64,000 nt of DNA from Pterobdella sp. o SKG-2022 (Eukaryota > Annelida > Clitellata > Hirudinida > Piscicolidae). Each line of letters opens with the position of its first letter. The first letter of the stretch is position 1. Below are positions 53,141 to 64,000 of the stretch, one piece after another. The position numbers and the translations under genes are program-made. The DNA lies in the NCBI GenBank assembly GCA_964035795.1, contig OZ038322.1, positions 4,220,427-4,284,426 on the forward strand. Reading direction: 5' to 3'. The notes below the pieces were generated by a model. The model was given only the letters and a program-made list of their open reading frames with translations. It was not told the origin of the DNA and ran no database searches.

Positions 53141-53975
53141 ATCTTTTTTCTTAATCATTTTTCAAGGTTTTGTATTTTGTTAAAAGTCTGAACTTGAGTT
53201 ATATATAGTATTTTTATATTGAAAACCACATAAATATTCTTTAGAACAACTTTTTCGAAGTTTTGTATACCTAAAGTATTTGTTCAATAGATAAATGTCC
53301 AAAATTTTGTACTCTGTTTTAACATAAATGCTTATCAATGATAACGAGCTATCTATAAGAACAAAATTCAAACAGACATTCAAAATTTGGGCTAATTAAA
53401 TAGTTTAATATATAAATACTCAAAATTTACATTAAACAGATATTATAAATATCCGAAATGTATATTAAATTTATGGTATAATAAAAATGAATAAAGTTGA
53501 TATATATTATTGAACAAAAATTATTTTATTCTCTTAGAACGATACTATGAGGTCAAAATACGAAGGATGAAGTTACTTTCAGAGTTCTTATCTTCTTCCA
53601 TAATTTTTTTAATTCATCGAGCCAAACACAAATATTCAAAGGGAAACATTTTTCGGAGTTTATTTTACTTCACGAAGTTTTTCGTAAGATGAGCTTACAT
53701 TATCAAGTGGAGATATATAGCATTTCACTTTTAATAGAAATTACAATTTTAGACCAAAGATTTAATTGCTAAGTTTAAATTAATAATTTTTATTTAGAAT
53801 GTAAATTTAAAATTCTCATTTGGGGGTGTTGATAAACGTGAATTTCTAAACTTTTGATCAAAAAATTGAACTAAAAAACGATTTTAAAAGATCTTATCTA
53901 GTAGAAAATGAGATTAATTATCAAAAGTTGCCACCCAGCCTCGTGTTGAGTCAACAACCTGATCTCCAGTGGGAC

Positions 53976-54042
53976 TTCGATACATTAAATTGTAGCAAGC
54001 GCTATAAACTACACGGAAAAGTGCTTTATAAATACTAAAGTG
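53976..54042 (+). repeat. tRNA-derived SINE, truncated copy 6
   Basis: Only the 3' body and tail are present (TACATTAAATTGTAGCAAGCG, then GTGCTTTATAAATAC). The tRNA head is missing. The rest of 53141-54516 is AT-rich with no gene seen, apart from a small dispersed-repeat piece at 53665-53705. Confidence 0.75.
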
Positions 54043-54516
54043 AATAATATTTTGAACATATTCATCAAGCATTAACATTCAACCATCTGATACTTGTAGC
54101 CAGATTTAATTTGTTTTTATTTATAAGGTGTTCAAACCATTAAACTATTTTATATTTAGTATGCTCTTTGTACGATTCAAGAGTTTGTCTAATGCATTTG
54201 TATCGATGAATTAAGAGTGAATAAAACTAAATAAATATGCATGAGGTCTAAATGATCGCAAAAAACTAAACAATTAAGCAAGGGTTGTAGAGACCCCACT
54301 TATAACATCAAGATTAGCTCAGTTTTATGGAATATGTTTGTAGTTGTTTTTGAAACATATACTGTTTTGTCTATTTACATCATTATGATAATTTGAGTTT
54401 TTTCATAAAAAATTGTTCAAATGTTAAATTCACAAAACTTGAAAAAGTGCAATCAAATTGACTAGAAAACATATCAAAATTTAAACAAACACAAAATTTG
54501 AATCTTTCAATTGGCA

Positions 54517-56565
54517 CTAACTATTTGACGATAAGCGAACACTATTCAATTCTTTTTCATAATCTTTCGAAATCATCGAAAGTTTCTTCAAGCCAGGGTT
54601 TTGGGGGCCAGATCTAAACAAGGCTTCGCATGTATTTTTGAGATGTTTATGAGGCAAGACAGGTCTCCTAGCAAAGGTTTTTTTGTAAGCCTCTTCATAA
54701 GAAACCTCCCGGTTTTCCATCATTACAAATCCAATCATTATAGACCCCGTTCTTCCAAAGCCGTATTTGCTATATATGAGAACCTGAAAAAAATCAAGTC
54801 ATTAAGGCTATGATAGATTAGTTATAATGTATTGAAAACCTTGTAACCCTCCCTTAGACTGCGTTTGATCCACATCGTGGCTCGTTTCATGGTTTCCTTG
54901 TTGATCACGTTTTTCACTCCTTGTGGTATTGGCGCCTTGCTGAAGCATATGTCTTCTATTGAAGGAGGTTGCAGATCTCCGTCTAGACACAATACGTGAG
55001 TAAAACCATTGTTAAGACTCTGTATACCCGCCCATTGATTGCCTAACCAGATTGGCCCAATCATGTGGCTATGAAGGGTTTGTGTGATTATATCGATCTA
55101 CGAACTTTACAATGGTAACACTCAATCCAATGAGTTTCATAATATTTACACCAATATTATTGAATTTATTCTATTAGTAAATAGGATTGCAAGTTCCCTA
55201 TGCAAACCTCATATAAGGAACACGAAGTAAATCAGCATAAATCACTAGGTTGGATGGAGGCTTGACAAAGATTGAGAAGTATTCCCCAGGTGCAGGATGA
55301 AACATTCCTTTCTTCTCACATATGGTCTTTGATTTGAAAATAAATTCATAAACGCCTTCTTCTACTAAGACTACTACTTGTCCATAAACGTAGTATTCCT
55401 GCCATAAATGTCATCATTGACAATTTAATTTATATTTTGTCATAAAAACAATCTAACTTTTAAAAAAAAATATTTTTTTAGACATCATATATCTCTTTCA
55501 ATTCGAAAAATATTTGGTTTTAACTTGAAAACTAAGTTTTCTCAATAAATTTATTTCAAAAGAAACTAGTTTTCAATAAGTTGGATCTTATCATAAAAAA
55601 TAGTTAGAACGACATACTAAATAATGTATCATGATGAGATTTAACTTATCGTAAACTAATTTTTGAAAAATAAATTTTTCTAAAAAACCCTAATTTGTTA
55701 CAATTTCAATTTCACATGGAGTAGCGCCCTGTGAAACAAATAATTTACGCAACTGAAAGCCCAGATAAGTAAGTCGACCATTTGGTCGATTTACTTACTC
55801 AATTTTGCAAAAAAAACACTGTGAAACAGGTGCTTATTGTAGGCCCAACATGGGGTCGAACCCGTTAACTTCAGATAATTTGTCGAATGCTATACCAGCT
55901 AAGCTGATTATAAAATTATTAAATAATATAACAAAAAATACAATTTTCCAACATCTTGGGCAGTTCTGTAAGGCAATGCAAGAGCTTCCCATTGACCATT
56001 CATGTTCTTTAGGTGTTTCAAGTTGGTCACCACTTCAACACTTATCGAGTTTGCAGACAGATTCTCAGGGTCCAACCTCACCACGCACTTGAGTTAGAAG
56101 GGTTATAAAATAGGAAGAAGTGTTTGTAGTTGTTTCGGAGGGAAAGTTCAGAAAATTTTCAGTGTTTTTTTAAATGAAAATCAAAATAATCTTTCAATTC
56201 GTTTTGAAATGAGAATTGAAAACTACTTGAAGAAATTTAGAAGAAACTTTAAATATTAAAAGAAATATATAAACAGCGTCGAGGTAAGATTTCTCTAAGA
56301 GTTCAAATTTATTTATGAATTTTAAATTAATCAATAAAAGCTCGTATGAACATTCATTTAAAAAACCAAAAATTCTCAAAAAGAAAACCATACAGACAAT
56401 AAAAACCAGCTCTTCCATCACAGAAGCTTGAATGTTGGTGGAAGGAACGATTTTTGCAATTTCATAACTGTTGTAATGGATAACAGTGACTTCATTGCTT
56501 TCTTTTAAAACCACAGACTTTTTAGTGTTTTCTTTCAGAGAACTTTTTGTTTCGTTTGTTGTTTC
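54517..56565 (-). CDS. Dual-specificity-phosphatase-like gene with Ser in place of the catalytic Cys (5' partial)
   Basis: Exons joined in phase: 56565-56407, 56087-55953, 55398-55208, 55068-54840, 54783-54517 (stop). The last two exons form a DSP fold: HMIGPIWLGNQWAGIQSLNN, FTHVLCLDGD, then the P-loop position LIYSKYGFGRTGS, where HCxxGxxR should stand. Cys is Ser and His is Tyr, while the Arg is kept, so it is predicted to be a catalytically dead pseudophosphatase of the STYX type that may still bind phosphopeptides or glycans. The preceding exons encode a beta-rich module (VVRLDPENLSANSISVEVVT, GQWEALALP, VVVLVEEGVYEFIFKS), which resembles an accessory sandwich domain such as a carbohydrate-binding module; that comparison is tentative. 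An upstream exon near 58.14-58.57 kb may belong to it. Which phosphatase subfamily it belongs to is not recognised. Confidence 0.65.
55805..55915 (-). repeat. tRNA-derived SINE, copy 7 (head and part of body)
   Basis: Reverse orientation: GGTCGAACCCG (box B, + view) and TGCTATACCAGCTAAGCTG (box A side), preceded by AACACTGTGAAACAGGTGC. Lies in an intron of the phosphatase-like gene. Confidence 0.82.
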
Positions 56566-57479
56566 CTTGATTGGTTGGAGTTAGATATTATTAATCAATG
56601 ATTTTTAGAGAATGAGTTTTTTAACCATGTTAACTTTCCGACTTTCTTGATTTTTAAAACTCAAAATACCCTAGATAAAACCTTTATAAAGAAGTATAAA
56701 TTTTATATATTTACTAACAGAACGTCAGAGGAATGGGGAGAAATCAAATAGCTTATATATTTTTCTATTCTTTTTTAACCTGTATCTCATACTCAAAAAG
56801 ACGTTCAAATTGAAAAGCAAAATTCGACAACAAGGATCATAATCACTGTGGCAGTTAATCATTTTAATAATTTCAATGAAGTTTAGCAAAACGTTAGGCT
56901 TTATAAATATTTCGCCTTTTCAGTGTTGTTCTTTTTGAAAACTATTAAACAAAAGTATATGAATCTATCAATTAAAAGTTTAATTATAAGCGTTTTCGAT
57001 TCACAAATGTAATGAATGTTAACATACCGATAACTTAAGACATGATTTGAAGCGAAATATAAGAAATATAATATAATTATCCAACTAAAAAGTTTTCTTA
57101 CAAAAAAATATGTGAATTCGGTTTGATAAAATTTTGTGTTTGTCTCTCTTACTTTAAGTAATCACTTGACACTTAGAAATGTCTTTAGCGACGAGGGCAA
57201 TGATGAGGTGAAGTTGTCAAGAGAGAACTCACTTCCATGTTAGTTCATTATCCTTCAATGTTTTATATTGTATATTGTCGAGGGATTGGTGCATTTGAGG
57301 GTTCGAAAATTGATGTTAACTCTGTGACCCTTTGCAATAGTTTTTCGAGCATATTCAAACTTAATCTTCAAAGAGATATTCTATATATTTCCTTTTCAAC
57401 AGTTTTTGGTTTTACACCCCAAAATGAAAAAGTGAAAGAAGTTAACAACAACGTCAATGCTCAAGCTGAACAAAATATG

Positions 57480-57960
57480 GAACTCTGGCATCACAAGAAA
57501 TAAAACGATAAGGGTATACAAAGCTTTTGTTCAAAGCATCATGCTATTTGTTGCAGCACGCAAGCATTGGATAAAAAGATGAAAAGATATTTTTAAACAA
57601 AGAATGGTTCGGCATGCAGTTGGGTTTTTAGCCAAACCACATAAAATAGAAGCGGTAAATTCTCTGGTTGAACCAGCCTCTAAAGTCGTGACAAGACGAC
57701 GCTGGCAACTGTTGGGCATATTCTGCGCGTAAATGCTTTTGTTTTAGCCAAAGACTTCCATATATGTTTTAAGTCAAAGAATGTAAAGCATGGAAGACCC
57801 AGCACCAGTCTTTTACCAACCATCAAAAATGATCTTTAAAACACCAACTGAACATCGAGCAAGCCTATGAACTAGCGAGGAACTATGGAAACTGCAGGAA
57901 GCTGTACACCAGCAAACAAAGAGCTGTTTGAACAAACATTTTCACCTATTTTGAGTTGCA
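57480..57960 (+). mobile_element. Decayed reverse-transcriptase C-terminal relic
   Basis: On + the frames read IRVYKAFVQSIMLFV, RHAVGFLAKPHKIE, RRRWQLLGI and finally KTPTEHRASL...LQEAVHQQTK. The order of a helix with an S-x-x-L-F pattern, an R-rich box and a terminal helix matches the tail of non-LTR ORF2 proteins. Multiple stops and frame changes; the direction also fits a vague upstream open frame at 57237-57503. Confidence 0.45.
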
Positions 57961-58142
57961 TTTATTTACGTTACTTTTCGTAAACCTTAATAAATATAAA
58001 ATATTTGAGGTTCACCATTAAGCAGTATATGAAGCGTTTTTTGTACTTGAATGCTGATTTAGTTTGTTAAATAAAACATAGACAGTATCCATAGTTACGT
58101 TTTAGCTGAATGTCATTGGAATTAAAAAAGTGCCTTCTAAAC

Positions 58143-58570
58143 GTCATTAACACGATAAATTTGTCTCCCAAGAGGAATTCTGTGTCGTAGGTCCGAGAAC
58201 GCTCTTCTGGCTCTATTCGAAAAGGAATAAAGTTCATCATGAGATTTGTTTTTTGAAACGTCGTTAATTTGGTACACGTGTCTTCTGTGGGGAATTCTCT
58301 TCGATATAGCTTTTCTGAGTCTTGTTGAAAAAGGTGGTGTTGGTTCAGCAAAGGGATTTCTCTTGTGTCCAAATAACTTTTGTTGCTCTTCTTCAGAATA
58401 AAAAGCATCATCATCTCCCATCGGTTCATTGGCAAATAGGTTTTCGTGGAATCTTTGTTCATCATCGTACACGGGAGAAACTATCACGTGAGACAACGTA
58501 CTTCCAAGCAACTTCCTTATTTTTTTAAAATCATAGCTATCAAGTCGGTCTGCATCGGCCAAAACTGTCA
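58143..58570 (-). CDS. Candidate coding exon with internal repeat, maybe 5' part of the phosphatase-like gene
   Basis: About 143 codons open from an acceptor (AACTAAACAG, 58571 side) to a possible GTTTAG donor at 58142, or a stop at 58137. The protein is charged, with VLADADRLDSYDFKKIRKLL at the start. It has two similar units, RLRKAISKRIPHRRHVYQIN and RARRAFSDLRHRIPLGRQIY, about 35 residues apart. The donor phase (0) would fit the exon at 56565. No known domain. It could instead be the last exon of a separate gene. Confidence 0.4.
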
Positions 58571-58849
58571 CTGTTTAGTTAAATTTAGTGAATTGTATTG
58601 TTGTAAGTTAAATTTTTTCATAATTGTTTCAACAAAAACTTTTTTTTAAATAGTTTTAAGTATGTTTTTCCAGAAATGGAAATTTTAGAGATACAAATTT
58701 TTTTATTCTTTTTGCATTATGATAAAGTTTCATTTATCGAAAAAAACTTTCCTAAATTAATTTGTGTCTTCAAAATCTATTGAAAATAAAAAATACCTAC
58801 GACGTCTTTGAGAAATTATTTTTATATAAAAACTCCATTAGATGGACTT

Positions 58850-59062
58850 GTATTTATATTGAGCTCTCGTGGAAAGTAATCTCCAAAAACCATAATTATA
58901 TTTAAATAATTATATTCAATAAAAAAAATATAACGTTTTTCATTTTTTCTTAAAGGATGTTTTTTTGCAAATTTCAATTTGGCTAGAGCTCTATCTGGGT
59001 TTCCAATTTCACAAAACCACTTTTCTTGGGCATCTTTGTCAAAAGAATACTGGTTAATTACT
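58850..59062 (-). CDS. Weak candidate exon
   Basis: After an AG at ~59063 the - strand is open for ~75 codons (FDKDAQEKWFCEIGNPDRAL near its start) and ends at a stop near 58837. Its first third has a protein-like composition, the rest is Asn/Ile/Tyr-rich like translated AT-rich DNA. No family recognised. Confidence 0.2.
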
Positions 59063-60380
59063 ATGAATTATTTAGATTTTAATTTTCACTATATAAGGAT
59101 TTTCAAATACCACAATAATCGTATTTATACATCGTCACAAATCAGTTTGAACGATTGAAGTTCCAGTTTGTTGATAATGAAAATAAATGTTCTTGAACAA
59201 AAATGTTGTTTTGATTATACACAAATACAAAATTATTTTTTTTTTAATTTTTAACGTCATGAGCAATAGACTTTATACAGCGCAGAGAAATAAATTAAGA
59301 TTGTGATGTTTCTGCCTCATGAGGTTGAACTTGCAAGAAAAAATTTTTTTCAAACCTTACAGTTAAACTCAAACTCCCTATTTCTATGCTGATTAGGAAT
59401 ATAGGTAGACTTTGAACTTTTTATGAATTGAAATATTTTTAAAGATTAAGACTTTTATTAAACAACCAATCACAATTAAGAGGATAATTTTATCGTGAAG
59501 CCGCTTGCGTTTAACGTTGTCAAGCATCTTGCTTACAGTATATACTCATTGGTTACCTAATAATGATGTAGATTATATCGAAAAGCTTCGTCAAAATAAA
59601 AAATTTGAATATTGTCGTGTTTTTATGATTCACAATTTTGAGGCTAGTTATTCACAAAGACTATGAAGTTCAATTTTGTTTGAAACTAACATTTAATTGC
59701 TCAATTTTTTTTTTTTGAAATTCATAATTTTTTTGTTAATTAGCACAGATTCAATTAAAAATAATACATTCTTACAATCAACTCAGTTTTCCATTTCACT
59801 GAAATGAGTATTTTTATTAACATTTGATTGCTCAAAATAGTTTATTTGAAGCTTCATCTATATTTTTTTTTTTGTTTACTATCACAGATTTAATTAATTT
59901 TATACATTCATAAAGTTAACTAAATTTCATTTATATAAGTATTATTATGGTTGCTTTTGTTTCAAACAACAGACCTTTTTTTCATATAATCTAACTGACT
60001 GTATTGTTTATTTAGTAATACTTGCATAGTTATTTTTTAAATTGCCATATCTAAGAAAACATACATTACATTACATTGCATTCAAAGTTCACAATACTCA
60101 GTGGTCTAGCAACTCCTGAAGTTGTTGCCACTATAATCATACTCGTCATTGGTTTGATTTTGATTTGCTTTTGTTTTAAACAACAGACATTTTTTTTTTC
60201 ACATAATCTCAGTTTTCTATTTTATTTTATTCAGTTATACTTGCATAGTCCTTGTTAAAATTGTCATATCTATGAAAACCTACATTAAATTACATAAAAT
60301 TTAGTTATTTTGCATTCATAGTTCATAATACTCTGTGGTCTAGAAACTCCTGAAGTTAACGCCTTATAATCATACTCGTA
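59063..60380. other. Gene-free AT-rich stretch with a local duplication
   Basis: 60070-60190 and 60310-60400 share CAAAGTTCACAATACTC / CATAGTTCATAATACTC, then TCTAGCAACTCCTGAAGT / TCTAGAAACTCCTGAAGT and an ATAATCATACTCGT word. This is a direct duplication of ~120 bp with a spacing of ~240 bp. Weaker versions of the surrounding words (TTTTGTTTAAACAACAGAC) are also seen near 59960. No gene. Confidence 0.5.
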
Positions 60381-60529
60381 ATTGATTTGATTTGACTTAT
60401 TTGATGGACTCTCATGCTCCTTTACGCACTCATTCTTTTGGTCCCAGCTTAGATTTAGTTTTAATTTTTTTTTTGGCATCTTCGTCTCCATTATATGCAA
60501 ACTTTCCGCTCTTTCATTTTCGCAAGACA

Positions 60530-61850
60530 CTTTTCACGTTTTTTCACTGCGTAATTTCAACCTTTTTCAATCGGCGTATCATTCTCATCACTCAACTGAA
60601 ACTGCGCTTTTGTACATCAACGATAATCTCCGAAACATCTGTGCTACTGGGTCTGCGGCCGTCTTGGTGTTTTTAGATATTTCAGCAGCTTTCAACACCA
60701 TCAATCATTTCAATATGCTGCACATCCTTAAAGACTACTTTCACATTTCTTCCATTGCTTCATCCTGATTTCATTCTTATCTCTCCGAACGCAAACAATT
60801 TGTTAAAATAAGCAGCACTTCTTCTACTCCTCTCTCTCTGCTTTTGTGTTACCCAAAGCTCCGTTATTGGACCCATATTCTTTCCTTTATACTTCTCCCA
60901 TTAGCAAGATCATACAAAAGCACGCCGTTTAATATCATCAGTTTGCCAATGATATCACTCTCTTTACCGGTGCATCTTATTTTGATCCTCAACCCAGTCT
61001 CATTAAGATTTCCGAATATATTACCGAAGTCAATTCTTGGTTTTCCAACAATCAACTCAAGTTGAATCCCACCAAAAGCGAGATAATGTTTGTTGGCACT
61101 CCTATTCTCCTTGCCGAGTGCAATCTCCCAACCGAAGTTCTTTTTGTTGGCACTAATCATCCAGTATCGTCAAAACTGAAAATACTAGATGTAACTCTTG
61201 ATCCTAGCTTTAACTTCACACGTTTTGCCCCTCAGATTATACAAGCATCCAACTTTCAGCTCCATGCGATCAAACAAGTACGCAAATTCCTACCCTTAAC
61301 ACTGCCGTTGCTTTGCCTACCTCATTAGTTCTTTCCAGACTCGACTAATGTAACTCTCTTTTTTGTGGACTTTTGAACTGTCTTATTTTTAAATTGCAAT
61401 CTCTCCAAAATTGCATTGCCAAAACTTTTCTTCAAGCCGACTACTATTCTTCATCTCATGTTTGCCTCTATCGCATTCATTGGTTGCTGGTCGCACTAAG
61501 ATCCCAGTTCAAGTTACTGTGGCTCTTTGTTAATATTTTATATTTCAATCACCCGACTTAATTATATGAGCTTCTTTTTAGCGGACAGACTCGTGAGTCT
61601 CTCAGGTCTTCGAACTCTAGTTTATATCTACATCGACCTGTCTTTCTTAACTCTTTTTCACGTCGCTCTTTTTCGCTTATTGGCCCTCATTTATGGAATT
61701 TTCTTCCACTTAATCTGCGTTTCTTACCTTTCTTCAAACATTTTCCAAGCGTTTAAAAACGCATCTTTATAGCCGCATTTCCTAGTTCTGCAGCAAACCT
61801 TGATTACAAACTGTGCGCCCTACAAATAATAATAATAATTGGTTGAAACA
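60530..61850 (+). mobile_element. CR1/Rex-type non-LTR retrotransposon fragment (reverse transcriptase to 3' tail)
   Basis: In changing + frames: QSAYHSHHSTETALLYINDN, AVLVFLDISAAFNTINH (the LDxSAAFDTIDH motif of CR1-like RTs), SYLSERKQFV, an interval with stops where the palm aspartates would be, CGLLNCLIFKLQSLQNCIAK, RIHWLLVALRSQFK, and the end SRRSFSLIGPHLWNFLPLNL. Ends in an (AAT)n tail at 61827-61840. At least six stops and frame changes; 5' endonuclease part absent. Dead copy, + orientation. Confidence 0.82.
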
Positions 61851-62599
61851 TACATCAATAGTGAAAAATAAAAATAATGCAAGAGGAATAAAATAATGAG
61901 TGAACAATTTCAACAATGACAAAAGAAAGAAAATAAATTGAGAAATGATAATGATGAGGTAAACTCTATCAAATTAGACTAATTGATTACAAAATAGCCC
62001 GTGATAATATCGCAAGGTGATCTTACAAAACTTCGTAAAAACAATTTAAATTTTGCTTCATTCTTACAAAAAAATCTAAAAACTGATTAGCAAATAAGTA
62101 TCAACAGCTCAGTTTTTTAATTATTTGCAAAAAATTTCGTGATAAAAGTAGATAACGATGCTCAAAAAATTGCAAATTTGGTCTTCGCTCATTTACAAAA
62201 CGCATTTTCTAAACATTTCATATCTTTTTCATATTATTTTTCTTCAATCACTTCTGTTTCTTCTGAATTCATTTCATCATCTTTTTTACCCAGCTCCTTC
62301 TACCTTGACAATTACTGTTTTATTACATTTCCATCTCATTCATCTTTTTTTCCATCTTTATACTATCAACCTTTCTCCATGTCTATCTCATCCCCCACTC
62401 CACTTTTCATCGTTGATTTGAACATCTCCTTCGCTTTCATCGAATCCATTTTTTGTCTATTTTTATCACATTTATATATCGTTTGATTTTTTCTATCTTC
62501 GTTTGAAACTTTTTTCCAAACAATTTCACCTTCTTTGCAGACTGCAACTCTTACACCGAATCATCGTTGTCATAATCTCAATACTTTCATTCATTGATA

Positions 62600-62965
62600 A
62601 TCAAGCTAATAATTATAATAAAAAAACAAGGTAAGTTAACTTTTTCAAAAACTTTTTATTTTCGAAGTGCCCGGTCGATTATGCTGAGAGAAACTTCAAT
62701 CATATGTTCATTTCGAACCCATTACTTAAGTTCTTTAAAAGTTTTTGTGCAGTCTGTATCAACGTGCTGCAGAAATGCATTTTTTGTCACCTCCCATTGA
62801 GCCTTTGTAGTTTTACCGGTTTTAAAAAAAAATTTTATAATGGCGTTAACAGCATGGAACTAATTTCTTTTATAGTATTGCCATCAAGCGATGTTGAAAT
62901 TATTCTCTCTCTATCATCATCAGAAACTTTTCTTTTTAAATTTTTGAATTTTGGAAAATATTTAT
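62600..62965 (-). pseudogene. Tc1/IS630-type transposase N-terminal relic
   Basis: From 62960 downward on - the frame reads DRERIISTSLDGNTIKEISS (helix-turn-helix like). After a stop and shift come AQWEVTKNAFLQHVDTDCTK, TFKELK, a stop, then IEVSLSIIDRALRK. The order HTH, 'D-x-DCTxTxKELK', 'xVSxSTIxRAL' is that of paired-like transposase DNA-binding domains. The catalytic DDE part was not found. Broken by at least two stops and one shift. Confidence 0.45.
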
Positions 62966-63059
62966 TGAGTTTTTTTATTGAAAATTCATTTTTTATAGTT
63001 TATTTATTCACTTTCATTTTTTTGAAAAAAAACATAGTTAAGAATATTTTCAATTGCTA

Positions 63060-64000
63060 ATAAGTTTTTTCCATTCTTTTTTGTCAGTGGCAGTTGTTCT
63101 CATTTTATGCAAATCTTCCAGCTTATTTAAATTGATATTGAGATTTGAGGTCATTTTGTAGAAAGAACATTATTGTAGTTTTTGGTCGGCTTCGGGTTGG
63201 TTTGGTTGGAGCTTGGAAGTATCCATTGATGTTTGCGCAGGCGAGTCTGGACTTAGTCTTAGTATGTGTCCTAGTAAAGGGAGTCTTCTGTTTCTTATTG
63301 TGGAGCTGTTTTATTTGGCTAGTTTTACAATACAGTTTTTCATTAGGGATTTTTTTCTGGCCAAAAAACGCCTATGACCCTTCGAAGAAGACGTCGGTGG
63401 AAAGCGTCTAGCTTCTCCTCGCCTGTTTTCGTCAATGATTACGTGCAACAGTTGTGAAGCAATATGGGGAGAATATATGCGTTGAACATTCTCAGTTTTT
63501 TGTTCTGGCTAATTTTGTTTTTGTGTCACAGTATCCACAGTTTGTTTATAGAAACTAGAGTTAAGGCTTTTCTGTGGGAAATTTCTTTATCCATTGATAG
63601 GTGTGTTTCTAGATTTTTTGTTTTTATATTATCGAGGCTAGTAGGTGTTAGTGTGGTTATTTCTGTTTTTATGAGGGTTTACTTCGAGGTTGTATTTTGC
63701 CATTAGTTTTGAAATTTCTATTATATAGGGGTTTCTCAGTTACGAAATCTATGTCGTCTGCCTAAATCGGTTCTTTTCCACCTAGTTGGTCTGGGAGTCG
63801 AGATATTGTTTCTTTTAGATATATACAGAACAGTATAGGGCTCAGGCTATCTCCTTGTGGTGCACTTAATGTTGCTTCGAAAGGATTTGATTTATTGTTG
63901 CAGGTTTTGATTGTAAAGGTCGTGTTTAAAAGGAGGTATGTTATTAGTGTGATGTCGTCTGCAGGGAGGAATTTTGAGCAGGTTTCTATGAGTATGTTTC
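63060..64000 (-). mobile_element. Non-LTR reverse transcriptase relic running off the right edge
   Basis: From 64000 down on - the sequence reads FLPADDITLITYLLLNTTFT, then SAPQGDSLSPILFCIYL at ~63860 (RT motif 'PQGxxLSPxLF'), ADDIDFVTE at ~63750 (palm box; a stop precedes it), DAFHRRLLRRVIGVFWP at ~63410-63360 and MRTTATDKKEWKKLISN at ~63110-63060 (terminal helix). This gives palm, thumb and C-terminus of one element with stops throughout. The 5' part lies outside the window. Confidence 0.72.

Noticed and set aside
62139..62486. A 115-codon open frame rich in Ser/Phe on +
   Set aside because: Pyrimidine-rich low-complexity sequence gives long open frames by chance; no domain, no splice context.

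Overview
This is an AT-rich, intron-bearing animal genome segment. The evidence is spliced genes with GT-AG introns, animal-specific gene families (OTUD7/Cezanne, ENTR1, SCAMP, SLC26), a tRNA-derived SINE family, Penelope-like and several non-LTR retrotransposon relics, and many microsatellites. There is no sign of operons, plasmid or phage features. The gene set and repeat types fit an invertebrate, possibly a lophotrochozoan, but the species cannot be fixed from this window. Exon models were built by hand from reading frames, splice consensus and intron phase. For the ENTR1, TSG101, OTUD7, SCAMP and SLC26A11 models the summed exon length is a multiple of three.

Layout. 1.17-5.62 kb (-): a short ENTR1/SDCCAG3-like endosomal coiled-coil gene with a non-LTR fragment in one intron. 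5.8-19.4 kb: mostly repeats, namely a decayed Penelope-like element (6.1-7.4 kb), a 22-bp minisatellite (7.95-8.2 kb), a second Penelope fragment (12.1-12.36 kb), tRNA-SINEs and small reverse-transcriptase remnants. 19.84-23.57 kb (+): complete TSG101 (ESCRT-I), 11 exons, 354 aa. 24.18-25.19 kb (-): an unidentified spliced gene including a 22-nt micro-exon. 25.89-30.90 kb (+): complete OTUD7/Cezanne deubiquitinase, 8 exons, 1003 aa. 32.60-36.15 kb (-): complete SCAMP, 8 exons, 317 aa. 36.77-44.54 kb (-): complete SLC26A11-like anion transporter, 19 exons, 751 aa. 48.1-53.1 kb (-): a degenerate tandem copy of the 5' half of the SLC26 gene, split by a 3.2-kb non-LTR retrotransposon (49.73-52.96 kb). 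54.5-56.6 kb (-), perhaps reaching 58.6 kb: a dual-specificity-phosphatase-fold gene whose catalytic cysteine is serine. 57.5-64 kb: several decayed retroelements and a Tc1-like transposase relic.

How the genes relate. TSG101, ENTR1, SCAMP and OTUD7 all belong to endosomal sorting, membrane recycling or ubiquitin editing. ENTR1 is, from general knowledge, a TSG101-interacting protein. Their presence within about 40 kb may be coincidence and would need comparison with other genomes. The most unusual observations are the serine-for-cysteine pseudophosphatase, the SLC26 pseudogene with its nested retrotransposon, and an OTUD7 exon flanked by complementary CA-rich and GT-rich tracts.
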